A stretch of 64,000 nt of DNA, taken from positions 226,096-290,095 of the forward strand of contig NW_001799511.1 of the NCBI RefSeq assembly GCF_000165425.1. Reading direction: 5' to 3'. The DNA is from Paramecium tetraurelia. Taxonomy: Eukaryota > Ciliophora > Oligohymenophorea > Peniculida > Parameciidae. Position numbers and translations under genes: made by a program. Under the pieces are notes generated by a model. The model was given only the letters and a program-made list of their open reading frames with translations. It was not told the DNA's origin and searched no databases. Shown one piece after another: positions 12,556-23,700 of this stretch; position 1 is the first letter of the stretch, and every line of letters starts with the position of its first letter.

Positions 12556-12564
12556 TTTATAAAT
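12556..12564 (-). promoter_or_regulatory. TATA-like element upstream of U6
   Basis: The sequence reads ATTTATAAA on the minus strand, 21-29 bases upstream of the proposed U6 5' end. That is where a TATA box of a type 3 Pol III promoter lies. In such AT-rich DNA a chance match is possible, so only the position supports it. Confidence 0.45.
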
Positions 12565-12684
12565 TGGACTAAAATAGGAATTATTTTTATGGGTTTAATT
12601 AGGCATATAATAATTTGAATTTGTATATATTAATTAAACTTCTATAATAACAAAATTATCTGAATGTTAAATATTGATTAAGGA

Positions 12685-14243
12685 TCATCCCTCTGTGATA
12701 GTCTAGATAGCTGTCTTAGTAGATCCATCCTTAAATTTATAAGTCTTAGTGATTTTTGTAACTTTTTGTCCACCTTTCATACTTACAGCAGATGAAGTAC
12801 TAACAGAAACGCATCCAGGTGGCAATTATTCTGAATTATGCATTAGAAGTACCTTCTTCTTCATCCTCTTATTAGGGAGCAGCACCAACATGACCTCCTT
12901 TTCCACCTAATTCGACTGTCTTTGCTTAATTATTTGATGATTATTTAGGCTATTGGCCTTATGGAGTGAATTCAGTAGCAAAATCAAACACACTTTGAGT
13001 TTAATATGTTTTGTGATCTCCTGTAGCAATTCCAACAAGATTGAAATCTTAACCAAAACAATTCTTTCTATGTCCTCTAGAACCAACTCCATCATCAATC
13101 AATAGTTAGATGATAACATCTTCTCCAGTTTTTTATCCATAACTAATATTTTCACCTATTTTTCCATTCCATTCTCCATATCTTTCGATTCTGTCAGAAA
13201 GTGATGATCCATCAGTTCCTGTATGTCCACAGACACCTTTAGGTCCTGTGTCTTTGACATGATCAGCACAAGCTTATTCTAATCCTTTTTCATATGTTAA
13301 TGGATGCAGAGGCTGTTGTTTTTATAAAAATCCGATTAATTCTAGCTTATTAATATTAAAAATTACCTTGAATGACTTTAGTGCCTTCATTAGTTTGCAA
13401 AGGTACTTCTCCAGGTTTATAAAGAACACTGCCTTTAAATAGTTTGATCAAATTTTATAATTTTGGAATAGGGAGTGTGGGATTTTATCTGACTTGATTT
13501 AAATAGTCAAAAGCATCTTAAGTTATTTTATCATCAGGGTCTTTGACTTAAGGTTTGGCAGGAGGAGCATCTGGTTATCTATTTTATTGTTGTTCTGGTT
13601 ATTATTATGAAATGCTCTGAGAAGGAGCGTTGGCATCAAGTCCTGGTTTATCTTCAAATGATCCTGCAAAATCAAAAACGCATTAAGTTTTGTATTGTTT
13701 ATGTTCTCCATCATATATGCCTACAACTCCGAATTCTGGTTTAAAGCAGTTTTTTCTATGTCCTCTAGATGAAACGCCATCATCAATAATTAATTGAATG
13801 ATAACTATAATGATATTGAATTGGTACCATCTTCACCTGTAGTTTATCCATAACTGATGTTTTCACCAACAGTAACATCCCATTCTCCATATCTTTCGAT
13901 TCTGTCACTCATGGATGATCCATCAGTGCCTGTATGACCTGTGACTCCTTTTGGTCCTGTATCCTTGACATGGTCTCTGGCTGCACATTCTAATCCCTTA
14001 CTCCAAGTCAAAGGACCAAGTGGCTTCTGATTTTGCAAGAATGAAATGCACTCTAGTATATATCTGAAAATTACCATTGACAACTTTTGGTCCTTCATTT
14101 GTTTGGAGTGGTATTTCTCCAGGTTTCTATAAGATATTTCCTTTGAAGAGCTTGAGATGTTCTTGCAATTTAGTGATAGCCAATTTTGGATTCTGCCTTA
14201 ATTTATTAAGATACTCAAAGGCCTCTTGAGATATTTTGCTCAT
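12685..14243 (-). CDS. Protein with two CAP (SCP/PR-1) domains
   Basis: Four introns (22, 23, 25 and 22 nt) give 488 residues containing two similar halves. Each half begins with a short helical lead ([14 protein letters not shown] and [14 protein letters not shown]) and carries a CAP domain: [50 protein letters not shown]. The His and Glu of the CAP cavity are present in both. A Pro/Gln-rich linker joins the halves, and the tail ends with a Ser/Thr/Lys-rich segment ([18 protein letters not shown]). No signal peptide is visible, unlike most CAP proteins, so it may be cytosolic. The halves match closely, suggesting internal duplication. The biochemical role is unknown. Confidence 0.87.
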
Positions 14244-14332
14244 AAAAATTAATGTTATGCCTTTCTAAAAATTATTGAAAAAAAGTGATATTGAAATATA
14301 AATGATATTAAAATTTTTAAATTAATTTTAAA

Positions 14333-14722
14333 ATGGTGAAGAATGTTGCTTAAGAGAGTGTGAATCAAAAACTTTAATTGGTTGTCAGATCAGGAAAGAT
14401 CACCATGGGATATAAGCAAACATTGAAGGCAATCAGAAATGGAACAGCCAAATTAGTGTTTATTTCTAACAATTGTCCCACAATTAGAAAGACCCAAATT
14501 GAGTATTATGCCATGTTGGCTCAAATCACCATTGTGTTATATTAAGGAAACAACGTTGATTTAGGTACGGGGGTTTAGAAGGAGAGTTTGTTCTTCTTTG
14601 ATTGAATTAATGGGCATTAGTGATTTAATCTTATTATAGGTACCGCCTGTGGTAAATTACACAGATGTTCAAGCTTAGCCATCATCGATGCAGGTGACTC
14701 AGACATCCTTACCCAATAATGA
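14333..14722 (+). CDS. RPL30: Ribosomal protein L30 (eL30)
   Basis: Exon 1 begins MVKNVAQESVNQKLQLVVRS and continues [20 protein letters not shown] and [20 protein letters not shown]. Exon 2 gives [20 protein letters not shown], so the protein is 104 residues and complete. eL30 is a large-subunit protein that binds kink-turn RNA. The single intron (14565-14639) is 75 nt, about three times longer than any other intron I rebuilt here, and contains an in-frame UGA. Its gene start is 89 bp from that of the divergent double-CAP gene. Confidence 0.95.
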
Positions 14723-14807
14723 TTTAATTTTATGTTAGTACAATATTTTCATAACACAAATTACAGATATCCTAAATTATATAATTATTTCCTATAAACT
14801 ATTTGAA

Positions 14808-15637
14808 TCACTTTCTATTTCCACCTCTTGTTTTAATTTCTCCTTGTTTAGTCCTGTTTTCTCTATCCTATGATGACAAATTGAAATTAGACTGGTTTTA
14901 AATTGGTCTTGGTCTTCCCCCGGGTTTATAATTCTTTTAATTTCTTTATTGCTCTCTCTCATTTACTCTTTCTCGACTTCTACTGCCTCCTCTGTAACTC
15001 TCCTATTAAATTCAAAAGCATTGTACCTTCTAATCTTGTTAATCAGGCTTTCTTCTTTATGCATGAGAATCTCCTCTAGTAATCAATTTTCCTCTATCTT
15101 AATTTGATTGCTTATTATTGTCCTCCCTATTCTATTTATTCTACTTGGGTTTGTTCTCCCTTGAAAAGAACAAATTCTATGCATAGATCATGACATATGG
15201 AAAGAGTTCAAATTTCTTTTCATCTTTCACTTCTCCTGGTTCTTAATAGCCTGGCTAATTCAATTCCTCTTAAGTAGGATTGCATCTACAGTATAAAGAT
15301 TGAGTACGTCAATTTAATTCGAATTGCTGGGATTGCAATTTATATTTTTTTTGTTTGTCCATTCTCATTCACCTCAATACTCTTTTACATATTCTCGAAT
15401 GTTGCGATCGAACTCAGTCCCTACAATTTCTTAAACTTTTACCTTAAATCTTGCTCTTACTATTTCAGCAACCAAAATTGCATTTGGAATAGCTGATCCT
15501 GCCCCAAAAAGTCTGACTGACTCACTCTTATTATCTCTATCTCTTAAAAACAAAACAGCCTTCACTAAATATTAAGCTATTTGGTCTTGTGAAGACTTAG
15601 ATTTTATCTTGATATCTGTCTTCTCTTTTTAATCCAT
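14808..15637 (-). CDS. Alba-domain nucleic acid-binding protein with basic Arg/Gly tail
   Basis: Three introns (22, 22 and 24 nt) give 253 residues. The Alba fold is seen in QDQIAQYLVKAVLFLRD, ESVRLFGAGSAIPNAILVAE, IVRARFKGLSSIATFENM and AIPAIRIKLT, similar to Rpp20/Rpp25 and protist Alba proteins. The C-terminal half is Gln/Asn/Arg-rich with RGG-like pieces (ESYRGGSRSRERVNE, KPGGRPRP, KTRGGNRK). Such tails are usual in RNA-binding Alba proteins of protists that control mRNA translation. The 24-nt intron contains an in-frame UGA, which supports its removal. Confidence 0.87.
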
Positions 15638-16784
15638 AATTTATTGATAATATCTAATTCCAATATATTAAATAACATCGATTTATATTTCTTTCGATTA
15701 TAAAAAAGCAATTACTAGCTTTATAATTATTACTGTATGATTAAGTATTCTATATTATACTGTGCTATTTTGAAGCATAATTTAATGATTTTTTGTACTA
15801 ACTCTTATCTACAGATAATTTAGTTCTATTAACTACAATAGATCATCATCTAGATGCTTTAACAGAATCATAAGTGTCCACTCATTAATCAGTTTTAGCC
15901 AAAGGAATATTTTGTATGTAATTACTTTGAAAATGTGAATTTTGGCTCTTAAATTAGAAGAGTAATGTTTAAATTAATTATAAATTATAATCTTCAACTC
16001 TAATTATAAATATATGTATCATGTTATATGATATCCCAAACTACTAAATTATCTTATCTATATCAATTCTTATATGACATTAGATAGTATTAAATTAAAT
16101 TTTTGCTATCACTTCGCATTATAAACCTCAAATAGCTTAAGAGAAATTGGAATGCTTAAATTTCTTTTTAACTCAAAAACTTCTAGTTATCTTTTTCTTT
16201 AATTCTTGACTATCTTTAAAATGTTTTGAAGTATAATACATTCATACTTCGAATTAATTTATCATCCATAAACTTTATCTTTAATATTATTTCAATTGAA
16301 CGTAAATGTTTTTTAGAGAATTAATTTATGTCAAATAATCTGTAAATAAATCTATTATTATATATAAATTTTGCCTTAATAAAATATTATTATTCCTTTG
16401 TATTAATTTGTACATATAATGAAAGATAATTAAAATTTGATAAATATAAAATAGAACCTAAAACATCTTAATTATATTGATTAAACTCTACAATAAATGT
16501 GTATCTGTATTTAAAAATGAATTCTATCTTAATATAGTAATCTAAAACATGATTAAAATGTAGAGCAGAAAATGCATTCTAATTTAATCAAGCTGATATA
16601 GTAAGAGAGGGTAAAGTAATTTCATAGTTAATTTGTAAATTTGATGGAAAGTAAACTCAAAACGGTTTTATGATTATTTGAATGATTTATTAATAAACCA
16701 ATAAAAATTAGAGTTTAAACAAAAAAAAAGAGACGTTGGAAGTTATTGAGTTTTTATCATTTGAAATTTTAATTAAATAAAATT
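15638..16784. other. Long AT-rich spacer
   Basis: About 1.15 kb without a recognisable gene. A slightly less AT-rich patch near 15830-15930 has no frame I trust. The region must contain the promoters of the divergent Alba and coiled-coil genes. Confidence 0.4.
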
Positions 16785-19700
16785 ATGTAATAAGAGGATT
16801 AGGAAAAGATTAATCTGATTAGTGAATTAAATCTGCATAAATAATAGGTGGAGGAATACAAGTCTAAATACTTTTAGGCATAAAAGGAAATTGAGAACAA
16901 GAACAAAGAAATTGAAGGGTATCATTCTAATTTATATTAACAATAGTTTGAGATAGATGATGTAAATGACCTAGTCTATAAGAGGATCTGATGGGAGATA
17001 ATCAGAGGATTTGAGAAGAAATTTGTAGGTTTTGATGTCAGAGAATCAAAGTTTGAAATCGCAGAACCAGGAATTGTAAAATTAATTGCAACAATTTAAT
17101 CAACAAATGCAATACCAGCCTTAACAATAATAACAAATTCAATTGCAACAAGAAATCAATAGATTAAATAATGACAAGATGCTAATTTAAGGGAATTTAG
17201 ATATATTACAATAACAATTTGATGCTAAAACTAAGGATTTTGATTAATTAAAGGTGAGGTTGTAAGCAATAGATTTTATACAGAACTTACCTTAAGGTTA
17301 AGAAGCTAATAAAATATTGGTTATGGGTAAGGAAATCTAGAGATTGAATTCATAGTTGATATAGAGAGATTAAGAACTGGAGAATCTGAGATCATAATTA
17401 CTTGAACAACAGAAGGGGCTGTAAGAAAGGGATAATTTATCAGCTCAATTGAGATCATATGAAGACAAAGTAAGAGGATTATCAACTGATATTGAAAGCA
17501 TGTTAATATAAGTGGGTGGTTTGAAATATGATGTTCAACTAAAGAATGATTTGGAGAGATGTAAATAATAGAAATTAGATCTTGAGAGGGAGTTGGTGTT
17601 ATGGAAGGACAAGCATACAAAATTAGAGAATGATTCTAAACATCTTTATGAAATCGAAAGAAAGACTGAGGATTTATAAAATAGATTGATAAGAACGAAT
17701 GAAGAAAATGAGAGATTGGAGTAGGAGAATAGGGGAATATAATTGAAATTGTAAGCATTCGATAGATTACTGAGAGATAAGGAATAATTGGAAAGGAAAA
17801 TATAAGATCAAGAATCAACACTATATAATATGGAATAATAATTGAATGAGAAGAGAAGGGAAATGGAGTAATTGAAGATTAGGAATAGAGATTTAGAATA
17901 AGATTTTATTAATTTTAAGGAGAATATATTTAGACCTAATGAAGAGAGATAAAAGAGATTGGAAATAGAAATAGAGAATTGGAGAAATAAATGTTTGGCT
18001 TTGGAAAGTAACTTTTTTGGGAATAATGAAAGATTGTATGTGGAAAATGAATTGAAGAGATTACATGGAATTGTAATTTAATTATAATAAGAAAATGATG
18101 AATTAAAATCTAGACCTAGAAGAAATCAAAATAATTACGGTGATGAATAGAGATTGAAAATATTATTTGCAGAAAGAGAGAAATTATATATAGAACTTGA
18201 AGAGGCAAGGAGAAGAATTGCTTAATTAGAAAGATAACCATAAATGTAATAATAATAATAGCCTTTCTAATATTTTGATGTCAGTGATAGTGATAAGGAT
18301 CAGTAAATTTAGGAACTTAAACAAGGAATTAATTTGTTAATAGATGAAAATAAACAATTGAAAGCAGAAATAGATAAATAGTATTTACAGATTGAATAAT
18401 TGGAGATTGATAAGAATTATATTAAAACTAAGTAAATTGCTCCCAAGGAAACTGTTCTTGAGATGCTGGCCAAATAACCTGATTTACATAAGAGTGTTTT
18501 GGAATAGTTGGCTAGAAGATTATATGCTGATCTAAAGGCTAAGGACTAAATTATAGAATAGATGAATCAGAATTTATCTGTTAGCTAATAATTATAATAT
18601 GAGAAGAAGATTCAAGATCTAGAGGGTTAGATTCAAACACTTATTAATAATTAAAGATAATAGCTATCCATTTCTTAAAACAATTTATTATAATAACCTG
18701 AATAGTAATCTTTGAACAATTCAAGACTTTCCAGTCCTAATAAAAAGAAAATATTCGATTAAGTAGATTTTGAGAAAATTATTGAGGAGAACTAGTAATT
18801 GAAAAACGAGATTAAGGACTTGAAGTAATAAAGGGATTATGAGTTCATAGAGTTATTAGAGTAGAAGGATAAAGAATTGGAATTAATTAAACTCAAATTT
18901 AATCAAATTTCAAATAATGCAAGCGATTTCAAAGTTGATGATTTGAAGAAGTTGAGGGATGTATTGGAATAGAAGGCTTATGAGGCTTAAGAATGGAAAG
19001 ATAAAATGGCAGCACTCCAAATGTAAGTAAGAAATAAAGAAAACTAAAATTATAATAGACCATTTAGTTAAAATATTCTAGAATAAGAATACAAGAAATT
19101 GAGTTAACTATATGAGTTGAAATCATTGGAAGTTGAAGAATTAAGGGCTAGATCAGGAGTTAATGGTTAATTGATTATAAGTGAGAACTTACAAAGCCAG
19201 AATTTGGATGTCATTAAACTGAAAAGAATTTTGGAGATGAGAACTGCTGAACTAGAAGAGTGGAAAAATAAATGTTTAAAGTTTTAACAATATTAAATCT
19301 AATTACAAAATCAGAATTAAGGTAGTAATGGTGTGTCTGACATGGAAGAACACATCCGTAAACTCAAACTCACTCATGATTATAAAACAAAAGAAGCCGA
19401 AGATTGGAGATAAAGATACAACTAATTATTGAAAAATCAGGATCCTAAGTCAGGGAAAGCCATTGATGAAATGTAGGCAGAGCTAGTTAAGTTAAAAAGG
19501 ATTCATGATGCTAAGCACTAAGAACTATAAGAAATGTAACCTAGATTCTAAAGGATGTAATAAGAAAAGGATGTTTTAGAAAATGAATTAAGAAGACTTA
19601 AATACTCATTGGAATAATAGATTTAGGATAATGATTTGTTGAAAAAGAAACTTGGAATCAGCACAGGAGGTAATATGAATAATTTATCAAATGATAAAGT

Positions 19701-20442
19701 TGTAAGAGAGTAGTAATTGAAAATCTAATAGCTGCAGTAATAATTATAATAGTATTAAAATCAAATGAACGATTTCAGTTAAGAACACAACAAATTGAAA
19801 TAAACACACTAATTAAAATAAGATTAAATCAAGTCTATTGCTTTGAATATTGACACAAAAGAATAGTAAATGAGACAATTATTGGATGAAAACTAAAAGT
19901 TAAAAAGTGCTTTAGACTAAAAATTAAAGGATATAGAGGAACTGAAACTTTAATTATCAAAAGCATCATAAATGCTGTAATAAACATCTAGAGTAAATTA
20001 ATTATTTTAATTGCTTAGGAATATTAAGAGTATAGAAAATCTACATAATCTGTTGAGAGTTATAAGGCATAATTAACGATCATGTAGAATAAGATTTAAG
20101 AGTCAGATAAAAGAGTGTAATAGATATAGGGGGATATGCAAAAGTTATAAAATGTTCTTAGAGAAAAGGCCTCTGAAAATGAAAAGCTCAAAGGTATTTT
20201 GAATAATCCTAAATAAAGAAAATTTAAATAAGGTGAATCAATATTAAAACGAGAAGAATATGGTATTGCAACAGTTGCAGTAAGCCAAGACTACATTGTA
20301 AGAGAAATAAAAGGAGAATGAAAAGTTTAAATAGTAATACTCATAATTGCTATAACAACATTAAAAATTATAGACTTAATAGGCTGAAACTAAGAGTTAG
20401 TTGGACAAATTAAGATCTGTTTTAGGAAATTTTGGAAAATGA
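16785..20442 (+). CDS. Large Gln-rich coiled-coil protein, 1192 aa
   Basis: Three introns (16919-16946, 28 nt; 26 nt near 19999; 25 nt near 20190) give 1192 residues. Nearly the whole chain is heptad-repeat coiled coil rich in Glu, Lys, Leu and Gln (for example RDLEQDFINFKENIF, LYIELEEARRRIAQLERQ, DQLKAKDQIIEQM). A short break at about residue 640 is Ser/Asn-rich (LNNSRLSSPNKKK). There is no membrane segment or motor domain. Most Gln codons are UAA/UAG, so the standard code breaks it into fragments. Proteins of this build in ciliates are often basal-body or cytoskeletal scaffolds, but I cannot assign a family. The next gene on this strand, the channel, starts 273 bp downstream. Confidence 0.85.
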
Positions 20443-20715
20443 TATATAAGATATACTTAGAAATATATAAATTTGATTGGTTTATGAATAGAATGTTAGT
20501 GCTTCTTCTGTTGAAATTTTGGATAAGGGTAATTTTCCGATTGAGTCAAACTTATGTGAAGATACTAAGCTAAACAATTGAATTAATAGGAGTAAATAAT
20601 TGGAATAGGGAAGGTAATTTCTATTGAGTAATTTTGAGTTGTTTTGTCACATAGGGATTGTTTCTACTGAAAAATATTTATAAACAAATAATATATTAAT
20701 TTACATTAAAAAGTT
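20443..20715. other. Spacer with a short exon-like island
   Basis: Between the coiled-coil and channel genes. At about 20489-20578 one frame reads NVSASSVEILDKGNFPIESN with balanced codon use but no start codon and no obvious splice path to either neighbour. Confidence 0.25.
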
Positions 20716-23700
20716 ATGAAAAATGGCATAATTTTAGAATAATACGAGGATGAAGATGAATATGAGGTAAATAGTTTGGTTTCATTCAGATTCAAGAGGA
20801 GAAGCAAAGATAGGAGAGAAAGGAATATTTACGAAGAATGCAGCAGATGATTTTTGATGAAACTCATTACGACATAGCCTTATAATAAAATACAGAATCC
20901 CAGATAATTTAAGAATATTTGATTGATTTGGATAATGAATTTTATATAGATTATACTCATCAATTGCCTGCCCCGAGTAGTTAGATAAAACTGAGACCAA
21001 TGAATGAATTACAGTTAGCATATATTTATGTTGATGAGTAATTAGAAAGTTAATTAAAATTAGTTTCCCATTTTTAAAGATGAGAAGATTGTTGATGATA
21101 ATTTTTTAGTCGGTCAGATATCTAATGAAATATTTAATAAATCTCAAATTTTTTCAATTGATACTGATGGTAATAATTATTTTGAATTCTCTATGCTTAG
21201 CATTAGAAGTAGATTAATATGAGATAATTTTCATAATTTGTTATTCAGTGGAAGCCATTTTCAAGATGTTGGCATTGGTTAACAATTATAATTATCATAG
21301 GGTTTGTATTCTAAGAGAGATTCGTATTTTCGAGACTTTTGGAATGTAATCGATTTTGTAATTCTGGTATTTTAATACTTGCCTTACTTTGTGAATATAT
21401 AATTCAATTTTAATGCCTTACGAACAATAAGAATCTTAAGATCTTTGGATGCAGGTTAAAGTATTCCAGCTTTGAAAGTAATATTGACTTCGTTATTTTA
21501 ATCAGTTTACTAATTGAAGGATGCATTGATAGTATTGGTGTTTTCATATTCAATATTTGCAATAGTAGCTCTTCTCCTTTTCAGTGGAGGATTAAAGAGA
21601 AGATGTGTAAATTTGGAAACAGGAATCCCTAGAAATAATGAAGTGTGTTCAGAATGTTAAGGAGAATTCGAATGTGTTAAATAGATAGCTAATCCTTTTA
21701 ATAGTTTGATTAACTTCGATACTTTCGGATGGTCCTTAATATAGGTGTTTATATGCACTTTACTTGAGAGTTGGTCTCAGATCTTAGATTACACAGTAGC
21801 AGCATATAATGAAGCAGTTTATATCTATTTCTTTATGGTAGTGATGGTAGGAGGATTCTTTTTGGTTAATTTGACTTTGGCCATTATTAAGCTTAATTTT
21901 TCAAATAATCAGAAATTTGTGATACCACCAGTAATTGAGGAGAGTTATGATTATTGGGAATTGAGAATAATGGGAATATATGAGCCAGCTAAATTGTAGA
22001 TATAAGCAGCTTTGAGAAGGAAAAGTGATGCCCAATTTACATTCAGAGAAAGATCTTAAAGAACACAAACGAGAAGAAAATTAAGAATTACAAAATATCC
22101 TAGTCAAATTTAGAATCTTAGTTTAAAAATACATCCTATTAAATTTGCTAATAATTTCAGTACCCCTTTCGTGAAGCAAGATAAGAAATTTATGGGAATA
22201 TATGGTATGGGTAAAAAATTGTAACCAATTATTGGAGGTGTTACTCCTTCAAAGAATGCAAGAAATAAACTCAATTTTAATTAAGAATAACCAGGATAGT
22301 CCATTCTTCAAAGTCCCATAGATCAAAATATTAGTTTCTCCTATAATTTATCACCTAATAATAAATTAGGTAATATGCTATTTAGTCAATCGAATAGGAC
22401 TCTTTTGAATAATCAAACCAAATAATTATCAAGCAAATCGATTTTAAATAATAATAAATCTCCAAATAATCGTTCTCGAATTATTTCTCCATAAAATTAG
22501 AGAAATCACAATGAATTAAATAATGGATCTCCAAAATCTCAATTCAGTAAATAAATAGTAAAAAGAGCAGTAAGACCTTCAATATCTGAATCTGATTAAA
22601 TTCTAGTAAATGATCTAAAAATGATTGGATAGCCCCAATCTAAAAAGACAATCACAACACCTAAAAATACTGAAGAGCAACTCTTAGATTTCCTATCTTA
22701 AGCTCAGAATAATAATAATATCCTTACTAATGAAAATTAGAGTAATGGACTTTTAACTCCAAACAATTAATTGAATCTACAGAATCCAACATTTAATAGA
22801 GCTAATCTTCAACATGGTACCTATGCACCAAAGACTTCTCACTAAATTTAAATGCTGCAAGATGTTAAACAGCGATCTTTCAATGTTAGAAACAAATAGA
22901 TAGATTAGGTCAAAAATGATGTATCCATTTTGGATAAGAGTGAAAATTCCATTATTAATTCTATCCCTAGTGAATAGGTTGACCAAGAACTAATGGATTT
23001 AGGCATATTGGAAATAAATAATATCAAAAAACAAAAGCCTGAAATGCAGCAAAATTCATCATTCAAAATGAACTACATTCGTAGGAAGAAGCCTCGATTA
23101 ACTAGGAAAACCTTGAGAAAATCTACTTATTTAAGTAAGACATTTAATTCAGCAAATGATGATAGATTTCAACAATTAAAAATCAAATTATTTAAAACTA
23201 AATTTTACAAAGAAGTTCCTTATTTGCCTTATACTTCAAACTCAGAATTGGATGTATTAGAAGTTCAATAAATGAAAAAGATACAGTAGAATCTTAAGAA
23301 CAACGAAGAAATTAATAGGAAGCTCAAGAAATAAGTTAAATATGTATTTTCTAATTAACAAACCCAGCTAACTAACTTAAAATCTACTTCCAAACTTCAA
23401 CCATCATCAACTCAAATTAAAAGTACAAATGCCAAACGATCTTAAAAGTAAGTTAAATTCCAAGATTAAGAGGAGTAATAGTAATATAAAAAGTTGATTT
23501 TACATGATGTATAATTAAACTTCTAAGAGGCCTAATTATTAATGAGGAAAGAAGTTTAAGCTGTTGACCTTGAATAATATGGCTAGGTAGAAATATAATA
23601 TGATCTTAAAGAACAATTGCGATATTTGAATTACGAGCAAATTACTATAACTACAAGTACTAATTATTCAGAATATGTAAAATTTATGGTAAATCTATTT

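Noticed and set aside
17321-17821. Two minus-strand frames rich in Ile/Ser/Pro
   Set aside because: They are complements of the coiled-coil codons on the plus strand (reverse of GAA, GAT, AAT), a usual artefact.
21140-21240. Alternative frame DEKIVDDNFLVGQISNEIFN at the first channel domain
   Set aside because: The overlapping frame gives clear S1-S2 helices (FFQLILMVIIILNSLCLALE) that continue into the rest of domain I after a normal 23-nt intron.
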